Source of the DNA: Piscinibacter gummiphilus
GTDB taxonomy: Bacteria > Pseudomonadota > Gammaproteobacteria > Burkholderiales > Burkholderiaceae_C
Assembly: GCF_002116905.1 (NCBI RefSeq)
Contig: NZ_CP015118.1
Location: 496,001-560,000 of the forward strand
Length of the DNA stretch: 64,000 nucleotides
Reading direction: 5' to 3'
Shown: in pieces, positions 36,420 through 47,347 of the stretch
Layout of the letters: each line of letters starts with the position of its first letter
Numbering within the stretch: position 1 is the first letter of the stretch
The notes under the pieces: generated by a model
Seen by the model: only the letters and a program-made list of their open reading frames with translations
Database searches by the model: none
Told to the model about the DNA's origin: nothing
Position numbers and translations under genes: made by a program

Positions 36420-36821
36420 TCAACGAAGGCTGACGCGCTTGAAATCATCCGTGAAGTGGAAACGGCTCCTCCTCGGCGCGTTCGGATCTTCGCGTTCAAC
36501 AGCGACCATTCCGCCAGCTGCCTGGGCCTCGGCCAGCAGCTTCTCCACCTCAGGCTCAAGATGGGACTCATCGCCCTCATCTTCGGGCGCAGCGTCGAGT
36601 CGTTCCCGCCATCTGATCAAGGGCACCCACCGCTCGAACTCCGGAGTCGGTGAGAACGCCGCGGTGACCCAGGGCGTCTCGTATGCGAGGAACGTCATCT
36701 CGCCCAGCTTGCTCTTGCCCACAACCAGATCCCACATGAGCCGTGCTTCAGGCACGTCAGCCGGAGCCGGTTGCGTCGCACCGCGCGAGAAAAGCGCTTT
36801 GACAGCATGCAGCAGAGTCAT
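36420..36821 (-). CDS. Hypothetical protein of atypical codon use
   Basis: I do not recognise this 133-residue protein. It has no signal peptide or membrane segment. A hydrophobic/aromatic central stretch (MWDLVVGKSKLGEMTFLAYETPWVTAAF...FERWVPLIRW, about 29-72) is followed by an acidic region (LDAAPEDEGDESHLEPEVEKLL). The composition looks like a real folded protein. Its codons end in A or T far more often than those of neighbouring genes, and it lies between REP-type repeats, which suggests acquisition by transfer or an unusual history. Existence as an expressed gene is likely but not certain. Confidence 0.6.
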   Translation of the reverse strand: MTLLHAVKALFSRGATQPAPADVPEARLMWDLVVGKSKLGEMTFLAYETPWVTAAFSPTPEFERWVPLIRWRERLDAAPEDEGDESHLEPEVEKLLAEAQAAGGMVAVEREDPNAPRRSRFHFTDDFKRVSLR

Positions 36822-36950
36822 GCGTCACAGCATACTGCGCCAAGCAGGAAGCCAACAGCTGCTCTGTGCCTGAAGCCGCTTCTCGCTGCGCTGCCAGCGC
36901 GATGGAGGCACCCTGGATGCCCTTTGATGCGCCGTGCCGTGAGGCGTTGG

Positions 36951-36973
36951 CCCCCGGCGTTCGTCGGGGTGAC
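36951..36973. repeat. Single REP-like unit
   Basis: CCCCCGGCGTTCGTCGGGGT followed by GAC is one palindromic unit of the type seen at 18.9 kb. It lies just downstream of the multi-PAS kinase stop on the minus strand and may act in its 3' end. No clear partner unit remains nearby. Confidence 0.6.
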
Positions 36974-36991
36974 AGCGTGTGTGCGAAGAAC

Positions 36992-39900
36992 TCACACGCT
37001 CAACGACCCGAACTGCGAGTGCCCCTCGATCACCCGGATCAACGCCCGCCGCAACCGCTGCGCATCGATGGGCTTCGTGAGGAAGTCGTTCATCCCCGCC
37101 GCCAGCGCCTCCTCGCGTTCCGACACGAGCGCCGCGGCAGTCAGCGCGATGATGGGCAGCGCCTCCGCGGAGTGGTGCTCGCGCAGCCGTCGCGCCGCCT
37201 CGTGGCCGCTGAGCTGCGGCATCTGCACGTCCATCAGCACCACGTCGAACGGGCGCCGTGCGCGCACGGCGCGCTCCACCGCCGCGATGGCCTCGTGGCC
37301 GTCGTGGGCCTGCACGACGTCGACGCCCCATTGCTCGAGCGTCGACACCCCGATCAGCATGTTGACGGGGTTGTCCTCGACCAGCAGCACGTGGATGCCC
37401 GACAGCCGCGCCACGTCCTGCGCCTCGTCGTCGGCGAGGGCGTCGGAGGCTTCGGTCTCGGGCATGGGCAGCTCCGCCCAGAAGCGGCTGCCCTCGCCGA
37501 TGCGGCTGTCGACGCCGATGCGCCCGCCCATCAGTTCGGCGAGCTCCTTGCAGATGGACAGGCCGAGGCCCGTGCCGCCGAAGCGCCGCGTGGTGGACTC
37601 GTCGGCCTGCGTGAACGGCTGGAACAGCCGGCGCTGGGTGTCGCCGTCGATGCCGGGCCCGGTGTCCGACACGCTGAAGCGGATGAAGCCGTCGCCCGCG
37701 GGCGCTGCCTCGATGCGCACGTGGCCGCGTGCCGTGAACTTCAGGCCGTTGGTGATGTAGTTGCTGAGGATCTGCCGCAGGCGCAGCGGGTCGCCGCGCA
37801 CCGTGGCCGGCAGCGACTCGTCGATGTGCAGCTGCAGCCCGAGCGAATGCGCATGCGCGAGCGACTGGTAGGCGTGGTGCACGGCGGCGAGCAGCGCGCG
37901 CAGGTCGAACGGCACGGACTCGACGCTGAACTTGCCGGCCTCGATCTTCGAGAGGTCGAGGATGTCGGAGATGATGCCCGCGAGGCTTTGCGCGCTGTCG
38001 TGGATCTGCGCGAGGTACTGGTGCCGACGGCGTTCGTCGATGCCCTGCTGCATCGCGAGGCGGGCCAGGCCCAGCAGGCCGTTGAGCGGTGTGCGGATCT
38101 CGTGGCTGGTGTTCGCGAGGAACGCGCTCTTGGCACGGTTCGCCGCTTCGGCGCGGTCACGCGCCTCGGCGAGGGCCTGGTCGATCTGGCGGCGTTCGGT
38201 GATGTCCTCGACGATCCAGATGGTGCCGTCGAGGCGCGGGTGCGGCGACGAGACGGGCTTGGCCATGGCCCGGCCCGTGAAGGTGCTGCCGTCGCGGCGG
38301 CGCATCACGCGTTCGAGTTCGAGCGGGGTGTCGGGCTGACGCTCCTCCGGCGCCTCGCCGTGCAGCCACACGACCTGTTCGTCCTGGCCCACGAGTTCGC
38401 CCGCAGGCCACCCGAACATGCGCTCGAAGCGGTCGTTGACCTGCACGAAACGGCCACCGCGTGTGAGCGCGATGCCGATCAGCGCATTCTGCAGCATCGC
38501 CTCGTGCTCGTGCTGCACGCGCTGCGACTCGGTGACGTCGCGTCCGTTGACCACCATGTAGACCCGCCCGTCGAGCTCGAACCGCGCGGCCGACAGCAGC
38601 AGCGACACGGGCTGCTTCGCCTTCGTCACGAAGGTCACGGGCAACTCGTGGATCTCGCCGTTCGTCTCGATGGCCTCGACGAGCGGCCGGCGTTCCTCGG
38701 GGTCGTACCAGATGCCCAGTTCGAGGGCCGACTGGCCCGCGACCTCGTCGTTCGTGTACCCGAAGATGCGCGAGAAGCTCTCGTTGACCATCAGGTAGCG
38801 GCTGGTGTCGAGTTCGCTCAGCGTGATGAAGTCGGGGCTCGTCGCGAACATGTGCGTGAGCATCACCTCGGACCGCCGCAACGCGTTTTCGGTGGCGACC
38901 CGCGCGGTGATGTCGTGGTAGATCGACAGCGTGGCCGGGCCGTCCACCTCGTTGACGCGCACGTCGGTGGCCTGGGCCGTCAGGCGGCGGCCGTCCTCCG
39001 AATGCAGCTGGAAGTCGGCGAGTTCGAGCGCGCTGCCCATCGGCATGTGCTCCAGCTCGGCCAGGCGGCGGGTCTGCAGGTCGCGCGACGGTCCGGCCGC
39101 GTAGCGCGGCAGCAGCGCCGTGCCCACGAGCTGCTCCGGGGTCGCGAAGCCGAACATGCGGGCGGCCGATTCGTTGGCCACGAGCACGACGCCGCCGCGG
39201 TGGATCAGCAGCGGCGCCGGCGAACGCGCGAACAGCTCCTTGTAGCGGCTCTCGCTCGCCCGCACGGCCTGCTGCGCGAGCAGTTCGGCGGTGATCTCCT
39301 TGCCCACGCCCCAGTAGCCGAGGAAGGTGCCTTCGGCATCGAAGCGGGGGCGCCCGCTGATCACGAACTGGCGCATGCGGCCGTCGCGGTCGGTGCGCTG
39401 CATGCGCAGCTCGGAGAAGGGCCGGCGGGCCTCGATGGCCGAGCGCGCGGTGATGCGGTCTCGTTCGCTCAGGCCCAGGTCGAGCTCCCACGGGTGGGCC
39501 CCGGCCGAGCCCTGCGGCGGGCGCAGGAAACCGGGGGACAGGTCGTCGGGCACGTCGACCAGGCGCAGGTCCTGGTCGACCTCCCAGTACAGGTCGGCCG
39601 CGAGGGTGAGCAGGCCGCGGAAGCGCTGCTCGCGTTCGTCGGCCTGGCGCAGCGCGTGCTGCAGCGTGCGGGCCATCAGCGCGGCGCCGACCACGGCGGT
39701 GGCGAGCAGCAGCAGGTGGGTCAGCAGGTGCTGCAGCGTGGTGTCGGGCGGCGTGGGGCCGAAGGCCTCCGAGGCCCAGAGTCCCGCCACCCCGAGCGCG
39801 CAGGCCAGGGCCAGCTGGAGGCCGCTGCGCACGCCGGCGAGCACTGTGACGAGGCACACGAAGAGGCTCAGGTAGCCGAGGCTGGGCGTGTGCACGCCCT

Positions 39901-40213
39901 GGCCGGTGGACACCGCCGACAGCAGCGCCACGCCCGCCGCCCACCACGCGGCGTTGCGCACCACCTTGCCGATGGGCTGGGTGGCCAGCTGGCGGATGGC
40001 CCACAGGAACACGATGCCGAGCCAGATGCACGCGACCACGAGCACGTCCTGCCAGGCGGCACTGACGTGCAGGGGCACGAAGGCATAGAGGAGGGCGTTG
40101 CCGATCGCGATGAGCGCGGCGGCGCCGAAGTAGAACCGTCCGACGTTCCGGCCGGAACCGAGCCGGGCGCGGGCGGCCGGCTTCGGTGCCACGGGGTCTT
40201 TCGGGGCGGTCAT
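36992..40213 (-). CDS. Multi-PAS membrane hybrid histidine kinase
   Basis: The 1073-residue protein begins with about six membrane helices (25-180), then four PAS domains in series (about 195-310, 325-440, 455-570 and 580-695). Next are a HisKA domain with phospho-acceptor His near 703 (NTSHEIRTPLNGLLG), an ATPase domain (NYITNGLKFT, DTGPGID, GTGLGLSICKEL) and a C-terminal receiver domain with phospho-Asp near 996 (VVLMDVQMPQLSG). Such proteins sense several inputs, often redox or small ligands; none can be assigned. No cognate output gene is adjacent. It is transcribed alone, with a REP unit at its 3' end. Confidence 0.9.
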   Translation of the reverse strand: MTAPKDPVAPKPAARARLGSGRNVGRFYFGAAALIAIGNALLYAFVPLHVSAAWQDVLVVACIWLGIVFLWAIRQLATQPIGKVVRNAAWWAAGVALLSAVSTGQGVHTPSLGYLSLFVCLVTVLAGVRSGLQLALACALGVAGLWASEAFGPTPPDTTLQHLLTHLLLLATAVVGAALMARTLQHALRQADEREQRFRGLLTLAADLYWEVDQDLRLVDVPDDLSPGFLRPPQGSAGAHPWELDLGLSERDRITARSAIEARRPFSELRMQRTDRDGRMRQFVISGRPRFDAEGTFLGYWGVGKEITAELLAQQAVRASESRYKELFARSPAPLLIHRGGVVLVANESAARMFGFATPEQLVGTALLPRYAAGPSRDLQTRRLAELEHMPMGSALELADFQLHSEDGRRLTAQATDVRVNEVDGPATLSIYHDITARVATENALRRSEVMLTHMFATSPDFITLSELDTSRYLMVNESFSRIFGYTNDEVAGQSALELGIWYDPEERRPLVEAIETNGEIHELPVTFVTKAKQPVSLLLSAARFELDGRVYMVVNGRDVTESQRVQHEHEAMLQNALIGIALTRGGRFVQVNDRFERMFGWPAGELVGQDEQVVWLHGEAPEERQPDTPLELERVMRRRDGSTFTGRAMAKPVSSPHPRLDGTIWIVEDITERRQIDQALAEARDRAEAANRAKSAFLANTSHEIRTPLNGLLGLARLAMQQGIDERRRHQYLAQIHDSAQSLAGIISDILDLSKIEAGKFSVESVPFDLRALLAAVHHAYQSLAHAHSLGLQLHIDESLPATVRGDPLRLRQILSNYITNGLKFTARGHVRIEAAPAGDGFIRFSVSDTGPGIDGDTQRRLFQPFTQADESTTRRFGGTGLGLSICKELAELMGGRIGVDSRIGEGSRFWAELPMPETEASDALADDEAQDVARLSGIHVLLVEDNPVNMLIGVSTLEQWGVDVVQAHDGHEAIAAVERAVRARRPFDVVLMDVQMPQLSGHEAARRLREHHSAEALPIIALTAAALVSEREEALAAGMNDFLTKPIDAQRLRRALIRVIEGHSQFGSLSV

Positions 40214-40318
40214 GCGGTGGGGTGGGGCGGCGTGGGTGACACGTTGAAGCGGGTGTGCCTCAGTGTGTCATCGCCACCACCGTCACGCGCAGTCTCGTTT
40301 TCCCGCGCGTTCCGCCTG

Positions 40319-41149
40319 TCAGACCGTGCTGCGTGCGGAATTCAGCAGATCGCGGGTTTCCATCGCCACGCGGCGGGCCGCCGTGGCGAAATCGTCGCCC
40401 GCGGAGGCGTAGAGCACCGCCCGCGAGGAGTTGACGACGATGGGCGCGTCGGGACGCCAGCCCGCCTTCACGGTGGCCACGGCGTCGCCACCCTGCGCCC
40501 CGACGCCGGGGATCAGCAGCGGCAGCGTGGGGGCGAGCTGGCGCACCCGTTCGATCTCGGCGGGGAACGTGGCTCCCACGACGAGGCCCAGCTGGCCGTT
40601 GCGGTTCCAGTCGGTCTGCGCCAGGCGGGCGAGGTGCTCGAACAGGCGCGGCTGGCCGTCCACGTCGGCGAGGCGCTGGAACTGCCAGTCGCTGCCGCCC
40701 GGGTTGGACGTGCGGCACAGCACGATCACGCCCTTGCCGGGGTAGCGCAGGTACGGCTCGATCGAGTCGAAGCCCATGAAGGGCGACACGGTGACCGCGT
40801 CGGCCTGGTAGCGCTCGAAGGCCTCGCGGGCGTATTGCTCGGCCGTGGAGCCGATGTCGCCGCGCTTGGCGTCGAGGATCACCGGCACCTCGGGGGCCAC
40901 GCGGCGGATGTGCGCCATCAGCAGCTCGAGCTGGTCTTCCGCTCGGTGCGCGGCGAAGTACGCGATCTGCGGCTTGAACGCGATCACGAGGTCCTTCGTC
41001 GCGTCGACGATGCGGGCGCAGAAGTCGAAGATGCGCGCGGGTTCGCCGCGCATCGTGCCCGGGAACTTCGTGGGTTCCGGGTCGAGGCCGACACACAGCA
41101 TCGACTGGTTCTTGCGCTCGGCGCGCTGCAGCTGGGCGAGGAAGTCCAT
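40319..41149 (-). CDS. pyrF: Orotidine 5'-phosphate decarboxylase
   Basis: PyrF makes UMP from OMP, the last step of de novo pyrimidine synthesis. The 276-residue protein belongs to the longer subfamily seen in betaproteobacteria and actinobacteria. The catalytic Asp/Lys cluster is visible in [18 protein letters not shown], with the start [15 protein letters not shown] and the phosphate-binding end [12 protein letters not shown]. It lies 13 bases after purB on the same strand, so purine and pyrimidine genes are likely co-transcribed. Confidence 0.95.
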   Translation of the reverse strand: MDFLAQLQRAERKNQSMLCVGLDPEPTKFPGTMRGEPARIFDFCARIVDATKDLVIAFKPQIAYFAAHRAEDQLELLMAHIRRVAPEVPVILDAKRGDIGSTAEQYAREAFERYQADAVTVSPFMGFDSIEPYLRYPGKGVIVLCRTSNPGGSDWQFQRLADVDGQPRLFEHLARLAQTDWNRNGQLGLVVGATFPAEIERVRQLAPTLPLLIPGVGAQGGDAVATVKAGWRPDAPIVVNSSRAVLYASAGDDFATAARRVAMETRDLLNSARSTV

Positions 41150-41162
41150 GGGGTGGCTCCCC

Positions 41163-42677
<1,515 letters not shown>

Positions 42678-42712
42678 CTAAAGTGGCAGCCTGTTTCCCC
42701 GGATCCGAGATC

Positions 42713-43342
<630 letters not shown>

Positions 43343-43347
43343 CCCCC

Positions 43348-44640
43348 ATGGCCGACGCCGACCGCACCTTCTGCCTGCGCCACGTCACGCTGCCCGACGG
43401 GCGCACCGGCCAGGACGTGTTCGTCGACGCCGGCCGCGTCGAAGCGGTGGGGCCGGTGCTGGCCGTGCCCGCCGGCACCCCGGAGATCGACGGCGGCGGG
43501 TGGCTGCTGTCGCCCCCGTTCGTCGACGCCCATTTCCACATGGACGCCACGCTCAGCCACGGCCTGCCGCGCGTCAACGCCAGCGGCACGCTGCTGGAAG
43601 GCATCGCACTGTGGGGCGAGTTGAAGCCGCTGCTGACCCAGGAGGCGCTGGTCGAACGGGCGCTCGCGTACTGCGACTGGGCGGTGGCCAAGGGCCTGCT
43701 GGCCATCCGCACCCACGTGGACGTGTGCGACGACCGGCTGCTGGCCGTGGAGGCGCTGCTGCACGTCAAGCGCACCGTGGCGCCGTACCTCGACCTGCAA
43801 CTGGTCGCGTTCCCGCAGGACGGTGTGCTGCGTTCGCCGAACGCGCTCGCGAACCTGAAGCGGGCACTGGACCTGGGCGTGGACGTGGTGGGGGGCATCC
43901 CGCACTTCGAGCGCACCATGGCCCAGGGCGCCGAGAGCGTGCGCCTGCTGTGCGAGCTGGCGGCCGAACGCGGCCTGCCGGTCGACATGCACTGCGACGA
44001 GACCGACGACCCGATGTCGCGCCACATCGAGACGCTGGCCGCCGAGACGGTGCGCCTCGGGCTGCAGGGCCGGGTCACCGGCTCGCACCTGACGTCCATG
44101 CACTCGATGGACAACTACTACGTCAGCAAGCTGATCCCGCTGATCGCCGAGGCGCGCGTGCATGCGGTGGCCAACCCGCTGATCAACATCACGCTGCAGG
44201 GCCGGCACGACACCTACCCGAAGCGCCGCGGCATGACGCGGGTGCCCGAGCTGATGGCCGCCGGCGTCAACGTGGGCTTCGGCCACGACTGCGTGATGGA
44301 CCCGTGGTACTCCCTTGGCTCCGGCGACATGCTGGAGGTGGCCCACATGGGCCTGCACGTGGCGCAGATGACCTCGCAGGCGCAGATGCGAGCCTGCTTC
44401 GACGCCGTCACCCGCAACAACGCGGCGGTGCTGGGGCTCGACGGCTACGGCCTCGCGCCGGGCAACCGGGCCGACATGGTGCTGCTGCAGGCCCGCGACC
44501 CGGCCGAGGCCATCCGGCTGCGCGCCACGCGGCTGCTGGTGGTGCGCGGCGGCCGGGTGGTGGCCCGGTCGGCGCCGGCCACGGCCACGCTGGACCTGCC
44601 GGGGCGGCCGGCGTCGGTGGACTGGGTGCTGCGCCGCTGA
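43348..44640 (+). CDS. codA: Cytosine deaminase
   Basis: CodA hydrolyses cytosine to uracil and ammonia. The 430-residue amidohydrolase closely parallels E. coli CodA. Metal ligands are in PPFVDAHFHMD (HxH), the catalytic glutamate in DMHCDETDD, another histidine in SHLTSMHSM and the aspartate in GHDCVMDPWY; LINITLQGRHDTYPKRRGMTRV is a family hallmark. It begins five bases after upp, so uracil produced here is salvaged directly. No cytosine permease (codB) is adjacent. Confidence 0.94.
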   Translation: MADADRTFCLRHVTLPDGRTGQDVFVDAGRVEAVGPVLAVPAGTPEIDGGGWLLSPPFVDAHFHMDATLSHGLPRVNASGTLLEGIALWGELKPLLTQEALVERALAYCDWAVAKGLLAIRTHVDVCDDRLLAVEALLHVKRTVAPYLDLQLVAFPQDGVLRSPNALANLKRALDLGVDVVGGIPHFERTMAQGAESVRLLCELAAERGLPVDMHCDETDDPMSRHIETLAAETVRLGLQGRVTGSHLTSMHSMDNYYVSKLIPLIAEARVHAVANPLINITLQGRHDTYPKRRGMTRVPELMAAGVNVGFGHDCVMDPWYSLGSGDMLEVAHMGLHVAQMTSQAQMRACFDAVTRNNAAVLGLDGYGLAPGNRADMVLLQARDPAEAIRLRATRLLVVRGGRVVARSAPATATLDLPGRPASVDWVLRR

Positions 44641-44647
44641 GCGCGGG

Positions 44648-45712
44648 TCAGAGCCGCGATTGGGCGGCGTCGCGGAAGAACTGGATGCGCTCGGCGTCGT
44701 CCGGGTGCGACGCGATGGCCAGGCCCATCCAGCGCGGGGTGGCCTCCGTGGCGGGCTCGGCCGACACGCGCGCGGCCAGCTTCTCGAAGAAGGTCACCAT
44801 CACGAGCGGGGAGATGTTGCTGGCCTTCAGCACGCGCACGCTCGTGGCGTCGGCCTCGCGTTCGGCATCGCGCGAGTAGGCGGCCTGGCCCAGCATCACC
44901 GGGGCCGCGGCCACCACGCCGCTGAAATCGCCCAGCACCCAGCCCGCCAGCACCCCCAGCACGCTGGTCTGCACGAAGAGCCGCATGCCGTGGCGGGCCT
45001 CGACGTGGCCCAGTTCGTGGGCCATGACCCCGAGCACGGCGTCCTCGTGGCCGTCGAGCAGCTCGACCAGTTCGTCGGTCACGACGATGGTGCCGCCGGG
45101 CAGCGCGAAGGCGTTCGGTCCCATGGCCGGGTCGCGCGACTTGCGGAAGAGCAGCTCGTGCCGCGGCGGCGGCAGGTCGCCCCAGGCCTGGCGCACCACG
45201 CCGGCGAACGCGAGCCGCAGCCGGGCCTGGCGGGCCTCGGCGAGTTCGCTCGGGGCGAGGTCGTCGGCCTCCACGGATTTCAAGGCGGCGTCGCCCAGTG
45301 CCCGGTCGACCTCGGCGGGCACCATCGCGACGAGCGTGCGGGCGGCCCAGGGCAGGGCCCAGACGTACAGCGAGGTGCCGAGCGCCACCGTGCAGGCCAG
45401 CGTGGCGATGAACAGCGCGGTCCAGGCCCACACCGGGTTGGCCCGCGGCACGAGGCGGCGGCGCAGGCCGGCGGCGGTGGCCCAGCGGTCCCAGGCGGCA
45501 CCGTCGGGGCAGTACAACACCCCGCCGTCGCGCAGCGGCAGCGACCGGCCCCCGTCGGTGGTGCGTTCCGGCGCCAGCAGGTCGTCGAGCGCCAAGCTGC
45601 GCGCGAGCCCCTTCCCGGCCACCAGCAGGCGTTCCTGGCCCATGCGCAGCGTCGCCGGCAGCGGGCGGGCGCCCTTGCCTTCGCGGAAGTCGATGGGCAG
45701 GTCCAGATTCAT
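44648..45712 (-). CDS. M48-family membrane metalloprotease
   Basis: The 354-residue zinc protease has the HELGH motif at 232-236 ([14 protein letters not shown]) and a third-ligand glutamate in READATSV. An N-terminal cytoplasmic domain of about 90 residues (with [13 protein letters not shown]) precedes a membrane helix at about 95-118, and a second hydrophobic hairpin lies after the active site (250-275). This layout resembles YfgC/HtpX-like quality-control proteases, with the catalytic domain probably outside the cytoplasm. It converges on codA with seven bases between the stops. The substrate is unknown. Confidence 0.88.
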   Translation of the reverse strand: MNLDLPIDFREGKGARPLPATLRMGQERLLVAGKGLARSLALDDLLAPERTTDGGRSLPLRDGGVLYCPDGAAWDRWATAAGLRRRLVPRANPVWAWTALFIATLACTVALGTSLYVWALPWAARTLVAMVPAEVDRALGDAALKSVEADDLAPSELAEARQARLRLAFAGVVRQAWGDLPPPRHELLFRKSRDPAMGPNAFALPGGTIVVTDELVELLDGHEDAVLGVMAHELGHVEARHGMRLFVQTSVLGVLAGWVLGDFSGVVAAAPVMLGQAAYSRDAEREADATSVRVLKASNISPLVMVTFFEKLAARVSAEPATEATPRWMGLAIASHPDDAERIQFFRDAAQSRL

Positions 45713-45837
45713 CGGAATGAGGGGGTGGGGAAGTGCATGGTTCTTGCTGTCCGAAACTCTATCATCGGCTCCAGGATGTGAGATTGGTCACACCCGCCTT
45801 CGCTAGAATCCGCCGGATTGAGGGAAAACCCACAACC

Positions 45838-46452
45838 ATGAAACTCATCGGTTCGCTCACCAGTCCCTACGTCCGCAAGGTCCGCGTCGTGATGGCGGAG
45901 AAAAAGCTCGACTACCAGCTCGAGCTGGAGGACGTGTGGTCCAACGACTCGATCCTGAAGTCCAACCCGCTCGGCAAGGTGCCGTGCCTCGTGATGGACG
46001 GTGCCGAGGCGGTCTTCGATTCGCGCGTGATCGTCGAGTACGTGGACACGCTGTCCCCCGTCGGCCGCCTCATCCCCGAACGCGGGCGCGAGCGCACCGA
46101 GGTGCGCACCTGGGAGGCTCTGGGCGACGGCGTCATCGACGCGCTGATCCTGGCGCGCCTGGAACGCACCTGGGCCGGCCGCACCGCCGAGCAGCGCAGC
46201 GAGGCCTGGGCCGAGCGGCAGATGGTCAAGGTGCATGCGTCGCTGGCCGCCATGAGCCAGGGCCTCGCCGAAAAGCCCTTCTGCACCGGGATCCACTTCT
46301 CCCTGGCCGACGTGGCCGTGGGCTGCGCGCTGGGTTACCTCGACTTCCGGTTCCCGGAGATCGCCTGGCGCGACCAGTACGCGAACCTCGCGAAGCTGAG
46401 TGCCAAGCTGGCGTTGCGGCAGAGTTTCATCGACACGGCGCCGCCGCAATAA
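45838..46452 (+). CDS. Glutathione S-transferase family protein
   Basis: The 204-residue protein has an N-terminal thioredoxin-fold domain (MKLIGSLTSPYVRKVRVVMAEKKLDY), with Ser at the place of the catalytic residue (SLTSPYVRK), the cis-proline GKVPCLVMDG and the glutathione gamma-glutamyl contact FDSRVIVEYVD. A helical C-terminal domain carries the N-capping box GIHFSLADVAVG. It belongs with the YibF-like group of small bacterial GSTs. Its substrate is unknown. A REP pair follows the stop. Confidence 0.9.
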   Translation: MKLIGSLTSPYVRKVRVVMAEKKLDYQLELEDVWSNDSILKSNPLGKVPCLVMDGAEAVFDSRVIVEYVDTLSPVGRLIPERGRERTEVRTWEALGDGVIDALILARLERTWAGRTAEQRSEAWAERQMVKVHASLAAMSQGLAEKPFCTGIHFSLADVAVGCALGYLDFRFPEIAWRDQYANLAKLSAKLALRQSFIDTAPPQ

Positions 46453-46470
46453 ATCGCTGCAGGAACGGGT

Positions 46471-46560
46471 GTCATCCCGGCGAAGGCCGGGACCCTCGGC
46501 GTGCCCACGCGCGCCGATCGGTGAACGCACGCCCAGGGTCCCGGCATGCGCCGGGATGAC
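46471..46560. repeat. REP-like inverted pair
   Basis: GTCATCCCGGCGAAGGCCGG (from 46471, unit to 46495) is matched by its reverse complement at 46536-46560 with two mismatches in 25 bases. The pair fills the space between the convergent GST and NarL-type regulator genes and could terminate both transcripts. Confidence 0.85.
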
Positions 46561-46589
46561 GGCTGGGGTGGGGTGATCGTTGCAGGGAC

Positions 46590-47231
46590 TCAGGCCAGCG
46601 ACAGCCCGCCGGCCCGCAAGTCGAACTGCAGCTTGTGATAGACCCTGCGGATGCCGCAGGCCACCGTGTGCACGCTCGCGTGCCACTGCTGGGCGATCTC
46701 GTCGATCAGGTAGCCCTGGGCGAGGCGGCTCAGGATCTCGCGTTCGGTGCCGGTGAGCTCGAACGGCCCCGTGGGCGCCGTGCCGCGGGCCGAGGCGTGG
46801 CGGTCGAAGTGGTTCAGCAGTTGCCGCGCGATCATGGGCGACATGGGCGACTCGCCGCGGGCGAGCTGCTCCAGCGTGGCGATCAGCAGCTCCGGCGAAC
46901 GCGAATGCACCCAGTACCCGTCGGCGCCGGCCCGCAGGGCCTCGAGCAGCAGGCCGTCGTCGTGCGAGACCATGCTGACCAGCACGTGCGGCCGGGCCGG
47001 ACGCTGCGGGCGCGCCGGCTGGCGGAGTTCCTTCAGCAGCCCGGTGACCTCGCCGTCCTGCACGCGCAGGTCGGCCATCAGGATGTCGGGGCGACAGGTC
47101 TTGAGCAGGGCCCGGGTGTCGGCGACGGTGTGGGTCAGGCCCAGCACCTCGAAGCGCCCGGTCGCCTGGATGAGGGATCGCAGGTGCGGGCTGGCTTCAT
47201 GGTCGCGTTGCAGCAGAACGAGGGACGGCAT
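46590..47231 (-). CDS. NarL/FixJ-type response regulator
   Basis: The 213-residue protein has a receiver-like domain (1-120) with the likely phospho-acceptor Asp54 (PDILMADLRV) and a LuxR-type helix-turn-helix (about 152-205, LTGTEREILSRLAQGYLIDEIAQQW...TVACGIRRVYHKLQ). The acidic pair near the N-terminus is weak (LLQRDHEA has only one Asp), and the helix-turn-helix is slightly degenerate. No kinase gene is adjacent; the orphan kinase at 6.7 kb or others may be partners. ATG 47231 begins the receiver domain. Confidence 0.82.
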   Translation of the reverse strand: MPSLVLLQRDHEASPHLRSLIQATGRFEVLGLTHTVADTRALLKTCRPDILMADLRVQDGEVTGLLKELRQPARPQRPARPHVLVSMVSHDDGLLLEALRAGADGYWVHSRSPELLIATLEQLARGESPMSPMIARQLLNHFDRHASARGTAPTGPFELTGTEREILSRLAQGYLIDEIAQQWHASVHTVACGIRRVYHKLQFDLRAGGLSLA

Positions 47232-47347
47232 GTTGGCGGGCAGGAACAACAGGTACGGCTGGCCGCCCAGACTCCCAGGAGGCTTAACGAATTCTTGTCG
47301 ACTTGCAGTCCGAACGCATCCCCGCGAACAAAGGGCTGCCCCCCTGA

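Noticed and set aside
36187..36873. Plus-strand open frame opposite the 133-residue gene
   Set aside because: It is Ser/Arg-rich without family resemblance, crosses a REP end, and the minus-strand frame gives a more protein-like product.
46471..46560. CRISPR-like repetition
   Set aside because: There are only two units in inverted orientation, with no regular spacers or cas genes; it is a REP pair.
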